DNA of 64,000 nt from Flavobacteriaceae bacterium (lineage in GTDB: Bacteria; Bacteroidota; Bacteroidia; Flavobacteriales; Flavobacteriaceae), in assembly GCA_002746415.1 (NCBI GenBank), contig NVXD01000020.1, positions 1-64,000 of the forward strand, given 5' to 3'. Made by a program: the position numbers and the translations under genes. Positions within the stretch are counted from its first letter, which is position 1, and every line of letters starts with the position of its first letter. Under the pieces are notes generated by a model. That model had not been told where the DNA came from, did not search any database, and saw only the letters and a list, made by a program, of their open reading frames with translations. Of this stretch, positions 27,017 through 34,405 are shown piece after piece.

Positions 27017-27913
27017 TTAATTTCTTGGATGAAATTTATGGAGTGTGTTGGCTAAATCGGTTCTATCTAGATGCATATATACTTCAGTGGTTGTAATATT
27101 CTCATGCCCAAGCATTTGTTGAATGGCCCTTAGATCAGCTCCATTTTGTAATAGATGGGTAGCAAAGGAATGCCTAAAGGTATGCGGACTAATGCTTTTG
27201 TGCAATCCAATTTTTTCTGCCAATTGTTTTATGATGGTAAATACCATGGCCCTACTTAATTGTTTTCCCCTTCTGTTTAAAAAGAGTGTATCCTCAAATC
27301 CTTTTTGAATGGTTTGGTGCACCCTAACCTCCTTTCTATAAATACCAATATATTTTTTATTGATTTTACCTATGGGTACAAAACGTTGTTTGTCTCCTTT
27401 ACCAGTTACTTTTATAAAGTCTTCATCAAAAAATAAATCAGAAATCCGTAAACCTATGAGTTCGGACACTCTTAACCCACAGCCATACAATGTTTCCAAC
27501 ATGGCTCTATTTCGCTCTCCTTCTAATTTGGATAGGTCAATAGCATCAATTATGGCATCAATCTCATTTTCAGAGAGAGTATCAGGTAATTTACGACCAA
27601 TTTTGGGGGATTCTATTAAATCCAACGGGTTGGTACTTCTATAATCTTCAAAGACCAAATAATTAAAAAAACCTTTAAGACCAGAAATAATTCGTGCTTG
27701 TGATCTGGGGTTTACTGTTTTTGCCACTTCATAGATAAACTGCTGTACGGTTTCTTTGTTGATGGAAATTGGAGTTTCTACAAGTTCTTTTGATGTTAAA
27801 AACAGTTTCAGTTTATTGATATCAAGCACATAATTTTTAATGGAATTTTCAGAGAGCCCACGTTCTATTTTTAAATAATGTTGGTAATCTTGTGTGGCTT
27901 GTTTCCAGTTCAT
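27017..27913 (-). CDS. xerD: Site-specific tyrosine recombinase XerD
   Basis: A 298-residue recombinase with the full catalytic set: R148 (G-L-R-V-S-E-L), K172 (in the beta-hairpin G-K-G-D-K), H244 and R247 (H-T-F-R-H), H270 (L-G-H) and nucleophile Y279. The N-terminal SAM-like domain (about 1-90) is complete. It resolves chromosome dimers at dif with its partner. There is no integration site or mobile gene around it, so it is the housekeeping recombinase. Confidence 0.92.
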   Translation of the reverse strand: MNWKQATQDYQHYLKIERGLSENSIKNYVLDINKLKLFLTSKELVETPISINKETVQQFIYEVAKTVNPRSQARIISGLKGFFNYLVFEDYRSTNPLDLIESPKIGRKLPDTLSENEIDAIIDAIDLSKLEGERNRAMLETLYGCGLRVSELIGLRISDLFFDEDFIKVTGKGDKQRFVPIGKINKKYIGIYRKEVRVHQTIQKGFEDTLFLNRRGKQLSRAMVFTIIKQLAEKIGLHKSISPHTFRHSFATHLLQNGADLRAIQQMLGHENITTTEVYMHLDRTDLANTLHKFHPRN

Positions 27914-28028
27914 GTTTTAAAGATATTGATGTTTCCTTAATATTTTAAACTTAGTTATAAAGGTTTTATGCTTTTAGGATATTAGGGGCGTTATCCATCC
28001 TAACATTAACTATAAAGATTATAATTTT

Positions 28029-28538
28029 ATGAATAAAGTATTGATTATTGCTGTATTGGCTTTAGTAAGTATTGGAGTGAACGCACAAAATGTTGATTTT
28101 GGAGTAACCGCAGGTTATTTAAATGTTAGGGCTAGTGTTAAGGTAGAGGACGTTTCTGTGTCTGGTTCTGACTCTGGATTTTTTGTAGGCTTTATTGCTG
28201 AGTTTGGCGCAGGGGATAAATTTAAAGTCCAGCCAGAATTAGTGTATGCAAATGTGAATCATTCAGGTGCTCTTTTTCTTCCAGTTTTGGGCAAAATATA
28301 TTTATCTGATAAATTCAATTTACAAGTAGGACCACAATTTGTGTTTTCTCTAGAAGAATCTATTCCGGATTTTTCAAGTTTTGAACTTGATTTTGTTGGT
28401 GGTATTGGTGTTGATGTAACGGATAAGCTTTTTGTTGAAGCAAGATATTCGATTCAACTTAATAATTCTTATACTGGTAGTCAAGATGTCACAGTAAAAG
28501 GAAATTATCTTACTGTTGGGATAGGACGTAAATTTTAA
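28029..28538 (+). CDS. Small outer-membrane beta-barrel protein
   Basis: A 169-residue protein with a signal peptide (residues 1-20, ending V-N-A-Q). It contains about eight alternating strands rich in Gly and aromatic residues and ends in G-R-K-F with a terminal Phe, as expected for an outer membrane barrel of the OmpA/porin-like type with eight strands. The function is unknown. It ends in front of a strong hairpin at 28546. Confidence 0.8.
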   Translation: MNKVLIIAVLALVSIGVNAQNVDFGVTAGYLNVRASVKVEDVSVSGSDSGFFVGFIAEFGAGDKFKVQPELVYANVNHSGALFLPVLGKIYLSDKFNLQVGPQFVFSLEESIPDFSSFELDFVGGIGVDVTDKLFVEARYSIQLNNSYTGSQDVTVKGNYLTVGIGRKF

Positions 28539-28545
28539 TCATTAT

Positions 28546-28598
28546 TGTACCCCATAAAAAAAGCGGAAGTTTGTCTTCCGCTTTTTTTATGGGGTACA
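28546..28598. terminator. Long perfect hairpin, terminator of the beta-barrel gene
   Basis: A 24-bp perfect stem (28546-28569 with 28575-28598) around a 5-base loop TTTGT. The core GCGGAAG/CTTCCGC is followed by seven T. It begins eight bases after the stop codon of the barrel gene and ends 18 bases before the aroQ ATG. The symmetrical A7/T7 flanks would make it work in both directions. Confidence 0.85.
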
Positions 28599-28616
28599 TT
28601 TTGCTATTTTTAGCCT

Positions 28617-29030
28617 ATGAAATTGATAATCATAAACGGACCTAACTTAAACTTATTAGGTAAAAGAGAACCAGAAGTGTATGGTAGTACAACTTTTGAA
28701 GATTACTATAAGACTTTACAAGCTAAATACCCTGATGTTGATTTAACGTACTTTCAATCCAATATTGAAGGGGAGTTAATAGATAAGTTGCACGAAGTAG
28801 GGTTTTCCTATGATGGAGTCATCTTAAATGCTGCTGCTTATACACATACTTCTATTGGTATAGGTGATGCTGTTAAAGGAATAGAAACCCCAGTGATAGA
28901 GGTTCATATATCAAACACACATCAACGAGAGGAATTTAGACATGTGTCTTATATTTCTCCGGTAGTGAAGGGTGTTATTCTAGGCTTTGGGTTGCAAAGC
29001 TATGATTTGGCAATTCAGAGTTTTTTATAG
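28617..29030 (+). CDS. aroQ: Type II 3-dehydroquinate dehydratase
   Basis: A 137-residue shikimate pathway enzyme converting 3-dehydroquinate to 3-dehydroshikimate. The motif I-I-N-G-P-N-L-N-L-L-G-K-R-E-P-E-V-Y-G at the start carries the catalytic Arg and Tyr; N-A-A-A-Y-T-H-T-S and E-V-H-I-S-N-T-H-Q-R-E-E-F-R-H follow as expected. The length is normal. No typical promoter is seen between the hairpin and the ATG except TACATTTTG near 28595, which overlaps the hairpin. Confidence 0.95.
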   Translation: MKLIIINGPNLNLLGKREPEVYGSTTFEDYYKTLQAKYPDVDLTYFQSNIEGELIDKLHEVGFSYDGVILNAAAYTHTSIGIGDAVKGIETPVIEVHISNTHQREEFRHVSYISPVVKGVILGFGLQSYDLAIQSFL

Positions 29031-29135
29031 GTTTTCTTATGATTCCTGCACCTTAACGAAATGAATTTAAACTGAAGCAAGAAACCGCAGGTTTGCCTTT
29101 CTAAATTTATCCTAGAATTGTAGTTTGAACAATTG

Positions 29136-29214
29136 TGTCATTTCGAGTACAACGAGAAATCTAAAACCAATATTGAAATTTCGCAATCGCTCTAAGGACT
29201 CTTTTGAAATGACT
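29136..29214. repeat. Possible REP-like dispersed palindromic element
   Basis: Outer arms GTCATTTC (29137-29144) and GAAATGAC (29206-29213) are inverted repeats. Inside are CGAGAAATCT and a partial match, AAATTTCGC. This TCATTTCGAG...CGAGAAATCT pattern is common between genes in flavobacterial genomes. Only one copy lies in this window, so the repeat nature is inferred from memory of the group. Confidence 0.4.
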
Positions 29215-29219
29215 GGTTG

Positions 29220-29504
29220 CTATTTCTCCAAGACTTTTAAATACTTTTTATCAATATAGAAGGTCCCAAAAGGCAACAAGGAGGCTATAAACAGAATAGT
29301 AAATCTTTTAAGCCCCCATTTTTTCTCCATACAGATTATAACGGCCAGAATAACATACCCAATAAAAAGTCCGCCGTGGGAATATCCAATCCATTTATTA
29401 GGTTCTGGAATATTTGCCCAATATTTTAAGGGCATGCCCAGACCAAAAAGCATGAGATAGGAAATGCCTTCTAAAATTGCTGTTACTCTAAATATTTTCA
29501 ACAT
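29220..29504 (-). CDS. DUF3817 small membrane protein
   Basis: A 94-residue protein with three transmembrane segments (about 7-25, 41-60 and 66-85). The start F-R-V-T-A-I-L-E-G-I-S-Y-L and the W-I-G-Y-S-H-G segment fit DUF3817. Its ATG overlaps the lpdA stop by one base, so it is translated from the lpdA transcript. Function unknown. Confidence 0.8.
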   Translation of the reverse strand: MLKIFRVTAILEGISYLMLFGLGMPLKYWANIPEPNKWIGYSHGGLFIGYVILAVIICMEKKWGLKRFTILFIASLLPFGTFYIDKKYLKVLEK

Positions 29505-30895
29505 TATAAGTGGATTACTTCATCATAAGCATCTGCAACTGCTTCCATAACAGCTTCACTCATGGTGGGGTGAGGGTGAATGGCTTTTAAAATTTCATGT
29601 CCAGTGGTTTCTAGTTTTCGAGCAACAACAGCCTCTGCTATCATATCTGTAACACCAACACCAATCATATGGCAGCCTAGCCATTCGCCATATTTGGCAT
29701 CAAAAATAACTTTTACAAAACCATCGGGATTTCCAGACGCTTGGGCTTTTCCACTGGCAGAGAATGGAAATTTCCCTATTTTAATATCTAGTCCTTTTTC
29801 TATAGCTTGTTTTTCTGTTAAACCAACAGATGCTATTTCAGGCATGCAGTAAGTACATCCAGGGATATTGCCATAATCTAAGGGTTCAACATTCATTCCA
29901 GCAATTTTTTCAACACAAATAATACCCTCAGCTGAGGCTACATGCGCCAAAGCTGGTCCTGGAGTGATATCTCCTATAGCATAATAGCCAGGGAAATTAG
30001 TTTGGTAATAATCATTTACTAAAATCTTATCCCTATCCACAACGATACCAACTTCTTCAAGGCCAATGTTTTCAATATTGCTTTTTATTCCTACCGCCGA
30101 AAGCACCACATCAGCTTCTAAGATTTGTTCACCCTTACTGGTTTTAACAGTGACTTTTACACCATCTCCAGAGGTGTCCACCTTGGTTACTTCCGATGAG
30201 GTCATTATGTTCACTCCTGCCTTTTTAAAGCTACGCTCCAATTGCTTGGAAATATCCTCATCTTCAACAGGAACAATATTAGGAAGGTATTCCACTACGG
30301 TTACTTCGGTACCCATGGCCTTATAAAAATAGGCGAATTCAATTCCTATGGCGCCACTACCAACAACAACCAATTTTTTAGGTTGCTCTTTAAGGCTCAA
30401 AGCTTCACGATATCCAATTATTTTTTTTCCGTCTTGTGGTAAACTTGGTAATACTCTACTACGAGCACCTGTAGCAATAATAATATGGCTTGCAGTATAT
30501 TCTGTTTCCTTTCCATCTTCAGCGGTTACAACAACCTTTTTACCAGGTTTTACCTTACCATAACCATTGATGACTTCAATTTTGTTCTTTTTCATTAAAA
30601 ACTGAACGCCTTTGCTCATGCCATTGGCCACACCACGGCTGCGTTCTACAACGGCATCAAAATCTTTATCAACACCTTCTGCCTTAAGGCCATAGCTTTC
30701 AGCATGTTTTAGGTATTCAAAAACTTGAGCTGATTTCAATAATGCTTTAGTGGGAATACATCCCCAATTTAAACAGATGCCTCCAAGGCTTTCTTTTTCA
30801 ATAATAGCAGTTTTTAAACCTAATTGGGACGCTCTAATTGCAGTTACATAACCTCCGGGACCACTACCTAAAACAATAACATCGAAATTGCTCAT
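29504..30895 (-). CDS. lpdA: Dihydrolipoyl dehydrogenase (E3)
   Basis: A 463-residue flavoprotein that reoxidises lipoamide in the 2-oxo acid dehydrogenase complexes and glycine cleavage system. The redox disulfide is C41-L-N-W-G-C46; FAD binding is by G-S-G-P-G-G near residue 10; the NAD site is G-S-G-A-I-G-I-E-F; the active-site pair H442 and E447 lies in H-P-H-P-T-M-S-E. Length is standard. The E1 and E2 genes are not here, so this is a stand-alone E3 gene. Confidence 0.95.
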   Translation of the reverse strand: MSNFDVIVLGSGPGGYVTAIRASQLGLKTAIIEKESLGGICLNWGCIPTKALLKSAQVFEYLKHAESYGLKAEGVDKDFDAVVERSRGVANGMSKGVQFLMKKNKIEVINGYGKVKPGKKVVVTAEDGKETEYTASHIIIATGARSRVLPSLPQDGKKIIGYREALSLKEQPKKLVVVGSGAIGIEFAYFYKAMGTEVTVVEYLPNIVPVEDEDISKQLERSFKKAGVNIMTSSEVTKVDTSGDGVKVTVKTSKGEQILEADVVLSAVGIKSNIENIGLEEVGIVVDRDKILVNDYYQTNFPGYYAIGDITPGPALAHVASAEGIICVEKIAGMNVEPLDYGNIPGCTYCMPEIASVGLTEKQAIEKGLDIKIGKFPFSASGKAQASGNPDGFVKVIFDAKYGEWLGCHMIGVGVTDMIAEAVVARKLETTGHEILKAIHPHPTMSEAVMEAVADAYDEVIHL

Positions 30896-30928
30896 TTATC
30901 TATTTTTTGATATTCGTTTTTGAAGTGG

Positions 30929-30936
30929 CAAAGTTA
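30929..30936 (-). promoter_or_regulatory. Candidate -7 element of lpdA
   Basis: Read on the minus strand this is TAACTTTG, a full match to TAnnTTTG, about 34 bases before the lpdA ATG. No clear -33 TTG was found at the right distance. Confidence 0.4.
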
Positions 30937-30949
30937 CAAAACCAAAATG

Positions 30950-30968
30950 AAAGCCCATAGCGGGCTTT
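30950..30968 (-). terminator. Small hairpin after msrB
   Basis: A 7-bp stem, AAAGCCC (30950-30956) with GGGCTTT (30962-30968), and a 5-base loop, 39 bases beyond the msrB stop. The T-tract on the minus strand is short, so the terminator is weak. Confidence 0.45.
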
Positions 30969-31006
30969 ATAAATTAATGAATGAAAAATGTTGTATTTGT
31001 AAGGGA

Positions 31007-31498
31007 TTAATTTTCAGCAATAAACCGTAATGCTGCTCCATTAATGCAATGCCTTTTTCCCGTAGTATTGCTAGGTCCATCATCAAAGACATGTCCTAAA
31101 TGCCCACCGCAAGTGGCGCAATGCTCTTCTGTACGTGGGTATCCTATTTTATGATCCGTATCAAAAGCTACATTGCCGCTTATTTCACGGTCAAAACTGG
31201 GCCAACCAGTACCAGATTTAAATTTATGGTCACTTTTGAAAAGCTCAGTTTCACAGGCAGCACAAACATAAACTCCTTTTTGTTTGTTGTCTAATAAATC
31301 ACTCGTAAACGCATTTTCAGTCCCTGCTTTTCGAAGTATGTAATATTGTAAATCTGTTAATTGACTTTTCCATTCCGCATCTGTCTTTGTAATTTTAAAG
31401 GGTTCTTTTTTTACCGTTTGTACCACTGCTTTTTCTTGGGAATTGCCTTTGCAACTTAAAATAACTAGGAATAGGATAATAAATATATTTTTAATCAT
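31007..31498 (-). CDS. msrB: Peptide-methionine (R)-S-oxide reductase, lipoprotein
   Basis: A 163-residue enzyme that reduces R-methionine sulfoxide in proteins. ATG 31498 gives a lipoprotein signal with lipobox V-I-L-S-C (C16); the longer frame to 31537 is not needed. The zinc site is C79-x2-C82 and C127-x2-C130 and the catalytic cysteine is C151 in R-H-C-I-N-G. The lipid anchor places it in the periplasm or outer membrane. A TAATTTTG box (31535-31542 on the minus strand) may be its promoter. Confidence 0.92.
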   Translation of the reverse strand: MIKNIFIILFLVILSCKGNSQEKAVVQTVKKEPFKITKTDAEWKSQLTDLQYYILRKAGTENAFTSDLLDNKQKGVYVCAACETELFKSDHKFKSGTGWPSFDREISGNVAFDTDHKIGYPRTEEHCATCGGHLGHVFDDGPSNTTGKRHCINGAALRFIAEN

Positions 31499-31534
31499 GA
31501 TATGTTCTTTACTGTTTATACTTAAATAATACTC

Positions 31535-31542
31535 CAAAATTA
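31535..31542 (-). promoter_or_regulatory. Candidate -7 element of msrB
   Basis: On the minus strand the bases read TAATTTTG, a full match to TAnnTTTG, 36 bases upstream of the msrB ATG. No clear -33 box was seen. Confidence 0.4.
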
Positions 31543-31583
31543 CAGCTATAATATCACATTTTTATCACAGAAATATATAAAAA

Positions 31584-31612
31584 AACCCAATCTCCAGTAT
31601 GGAAATTGGGTT
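31584..31612 (-). terminator. Intrinsic terminator of the collagen-like lipoprotein gene
   Basis: AACCCAAT (31584-31591) pairs with ATTGGGTT (31605-31612), extended by three further pairs after one mismatch, with loop AGTAT. On the minus strand a run of seven T overlaps the end of the stem. Confidence 0.75.
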
Positions 31613-31633
31613 CTACTAAATATCCATTGGGGA

Positions 31634-32188
31634 TTAATCTAGCATAATTTTTTGTACGTCTTTCTCTGTTATTCCTAAAGAACTCATGACTGAGGAAATG
31701 TTGGATTGGTCCAATTTACCTGAGCTGAAATCTGCAGGGATGATGGCGATCCTAAATACTTGATCATCAGTATCACCAGCTTGTAAGGTTCCCAAATCAA
31801 AATCAGATTCTAAAAAGATACTCACATCAAGGAAAGTGTGGTCAAAATTGTACTGTAACAAGCCCTGGTTTAAAATTCGGGTTTGTGGTAATAATCTCCA
31901 TATATCAACGGGATCTCCATTTCCGTCTTCAGTTTGACCAAATAAAATATAAACCAAAACTACGTCAGATTCAAATACTTCAACGGTTTGCGGAAAATCA
32001 TAAAGAATAGAATAATCATTCTCTGGAGCAAATGTGCCCTCAATTTCTATAACTGAACCCAAAATGTTGACCCCATCTTGCCCATCCTGTCCATCAAAAC
32101 CATCAAAGCCTGGAGGTCCTTCTGGTCCTTCACAGGAAATAATAAATAAAGAGAATAATAAGCCGAATACCAATGTAATTTTTTTCAT
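31634..32188 (-). CDS. Lipoprotein with a short collagen-like stretch
   Basis: A 184-residue lipoprotein (signal to about residue 18, lipobox F-I-I-S-C). Right after the cysteine comes a G-x-y run: G-P-E-G-P-P-G-F-D-G-F-D-G-Q-D-G-Q-D-G, six to seven triplets. The remainder is an unnamed beta-rich domain of about 140 residues, found in many flavobacterial lipoproteins of this build. The glycine repeat could act as a stalk. Function unknown. It has its own terminator. Confidence 0.75.
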   Translation of the reverse strand: MKKITLVFGLLFSLFIISCEGPEGPPGFDGFDGQDGQDGVNILGSVIEIEGTFAPENDYSILYDFPQTVEVFESDVVLVYILFGQTEDGNGDPVDIWRLLPQTRILNQGLLQYNFDHTFLDVSIFLESDFDLGTLQAGDTDDQVFRIAIIPADFSSGKLDQSNISSVMSSLGITEKDVQKIMLD

Positions 32189-32365
32189 GATTGTGATTTT
32201 TTAATTGTTCGAGTTTGGATGTCTTTAGACCATATTCATATAGTTTTGGACATTCTGTTTAGTGGAAAATCAAAAAGGATGCCAAAAATATTTTTTGAAT
32301 AAAAAAATCAACTTCTTTTTGCGGCTGCATTAAATTTTCAAAGCATCTTATTATCAGAAAAACAT

Positions 32366-32373
32366 TATTTTTG
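32366..32373 (+). promoter_or_regulatory. Candidate -7 element of glgB
   Basis: TATTTTTG, a full match to TAnnTTTG, 30 bases before the glgB ATG at 32404. A matching -33 box was not seen. Confidence 0.45.
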
Positions 32374-32403
32374 TTGTGTATTAATAGTATGATGACATAA
32401 AGA

Positions 32404-34296
32404 ATGGCCAAAGTAATTGCACATAGTTTATTTTCTGATTTTGATATCAACCTTTTTAAATCGGGCACCCATTATAGGCTATACACTAAACTGGGCTCAC
32501 ATCCAATGAAAGTGAATGGCGTTGAAGGCACTTATTTTGCAGTTTGGGCTCCCAGTGCTAAGACGGTGTCTGTGGTTGGAGATTTTAATTATTGGGTTGC
32601 AGAGGAACATCATTTAAATGTAAGGTGGGATGAAAGTGGTATATGGGAGGGATTTATCCCCGCTGTGGGCCATGGAAGTAAATACAAATACAAAATTGAG
32701 TCCAATAATAAAGTAGTTACAGAAAAAGCAGATCCTTTTGCTAGATCTTGTGAACATCCTCCAGAAACTGCTTCTTTAGTCTGGAACGCTGATCATAAGT
32801 GGAAAGATACCGCTTGGATGGGATATAGGGCCGACAAAAATAATTTAGACAAACCATATGCTGTATATGAAATGCATTTGGGTTCTTGGAAAAGGAAAAA
32901 TGAAAATGAATACTTGTCCTATATAGATTTGGCTGATCATTTAGTGAAATATGTGAAGAAAATGAACTTTACTCATGTGGAGTTTATGCCCATTATGGAA
33001 TACCCATACAACCCGTCTTGGGGGTACCAGCTTACAGGATATTTTGCACCAACATCTAGATTTGGAAAACCTGAAGACCTTAAATTTTTGATAGATAAAT
33101 TGCATCAAAACGATATTGGTGTAATACTGGATTGGGTACCTTCTCATTTTCCTGAGGATGAACATGGTCTTGGGTTTTTTGACGGATCCAATCTTTATGA
33201 ACACCCAGACCTTAAGAAAGGATATCATCCAGATTGGAAAAGTTTAATCTTTAATTATGGAAGAAATGAAGTCAGGGCTTTTTTAATAAGCAATGCGCTT
33301 TTTTGGTTGGACCAATTTCATGTGGACGCTTTACGAGTAGATGCTGTGGCGTCTATGATATATTTAGATTATTCTAGGGAAGAAGGAGAATGGGAACCAA
33401 ATGAGTTTGGTAGCAATGAAAATTTGGATGCCATTTCTTTTATTAAAGAATTGAATGAAGAAATATATAGAAGTTTGGATGGCGTACAGACCATTGCAGA
33501 AGAATCTACTGCTTTCACAGGGGTTTCCAAACCCGTGCCCGCTGGTGGACTCGGTTTTGGTATGAAATGGATGATGGGTTGGATGCACGATACATTAGAA
33601 TACTTTAAAAAAGAACCAGTGCATAGGAAGTTCCATCAAAACGACTTAACTTTTAGCATGACCTATACGTTTACCGAAAACTTTATGCTCCCTTTTTCGC
33701 ATGATGAGGTGGTATATGGAAAAAAATCACTTTTAAATAGAATGCCTGGTGATGAATGGCAAAAATTTGCCAACTTACGATTGCTGTATGGTTATATGTA
33801 CACGCACCCCGGAACCAATCTTATTTTTATGGGAGGAGAGTTTGGGCAGTCTTCGGAATGGAATTTTGAAAAAAGTTTGGATTGGCATTTGCTGGAATAT
33901 GATTTTCACTCTGGAATTCAAGAAATGGTCAAAGATTTAAATAAGGTGTATAAAGAAAGTCCAGCACTCTATGAAAAGCAATTTAGTGAAGAGGGTTTTC
34001 AATGGATAGACTATGGGGATAATGAAAATTCTGTATTGACCTATATTAGAAGAGGGCACGATAGAAAGAACGATGTTATCATCGCTTGTAATTTTACCCC
34101 TATTCTGCGGGAGAATTATAAGGTTGGTGTGCCAAAATCAGGAAAATTAAAGGAGATTTTTAATAGTGATAATTCAAAATACGGAGGAAGTGGTTCCAGT
34201 AATGGGATGGTAAAAACAGGCAAAGGCACATACCATGGTTTTGAGCAATTTATCAATATTACAATTCCACCACTGGGAGTCGTTATTTTTCAATAA
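32404..34296 (+). CDS. glgB: 1,4-alpha-glucan branching enzyme
   Basis: A 630-residue GH13 branching enzyme that makes alpha-1,6 branches in glycogen. An N-terminal CBM48 domain (about 40-125) is followed by the barrel: E-F-M-P-I-M-E-Y, G-V-I-L-D-W-V-P-S-H-F (about 239-249), nucleophile D313 (D-A-L-R-V-D-A-V), acid/base E366 (I-A-E-E-S) and D434 (F-S-H-D-E-V-V). It lacks the extra N-terminal domain of the longer E. coli form. It stands before a GH31 glucosidase; glgA and glgC are not in the window. Confidence 0.95.
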   Translation: MAKVIAHSLFSDFDINLFKSGTHYRLYTKLGSHPMKVNGVEGTYFAVWAPSAKTVSVVGDFNYWVAEEHHLNVRWDESGIWEGFIPAVGHGSKYKYKIESNNKVVTEKADPFARSCEHPPETASLVWNADHKWKDTAWMGYRADKNNLDKPYAVYEMHLGSWKRKNENEYLSYIDLADHLVKYVKKMNFTHVEFMPIMEYPYNPSWGYQLTGYFAPTSRFGKPEDLKFLIDKLHQNDIGVILDWVPSHFPEDEHGLGFFDGSNLYEHPDLKKGYHPDWKSLIFNYGRNEVRAFLISNALFWLDQFHVDALRVDAVASMIYLDYSREEGEWEPNEFGSNENLDAISFIKELNEEIYRSLDGVQTIAEESTAFTGVSKPVPAGGLGFGMKWMMGWMHDTLEYFKKEPVHRKFHQNDLTFSMTYTFTENFMLPFSHDEVVYGKKSLLNRMPGDEWQKFANLRLLYGYMYTHPGTNLIFMGGEFGQSSEWNFEKSLDWHLLEYDFHSGIQEMVKDLNKVYKESPALYEKQFSEEGFQWIDYGDNENSVLTYIRRGHDRKNDVIIACNFTPILRENYKVGVPKSGKLKEIFNSDNSKYGGSGSSNGMVKTGKGTYHGFEQFINITIPPLGVVIFQ

Positions 34297-34405
34297 AAAA
34301 CACTTCAAAAAGTATTATATCGTTAATAATTTATAATTGCGAACTATATCTCTTTAATATGACTGCTTAAAGTAGTTCTTTTGTCAGTTGATTAAATGAC
34401 TAGCT

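Noticed and set aside
27017-27913. Tyrosine recombinase as a marker of a mobile element
   Set aside because: All features are those of housekeeping XerD; there are no attachment site repeats, tRNA gene or cargo genes.
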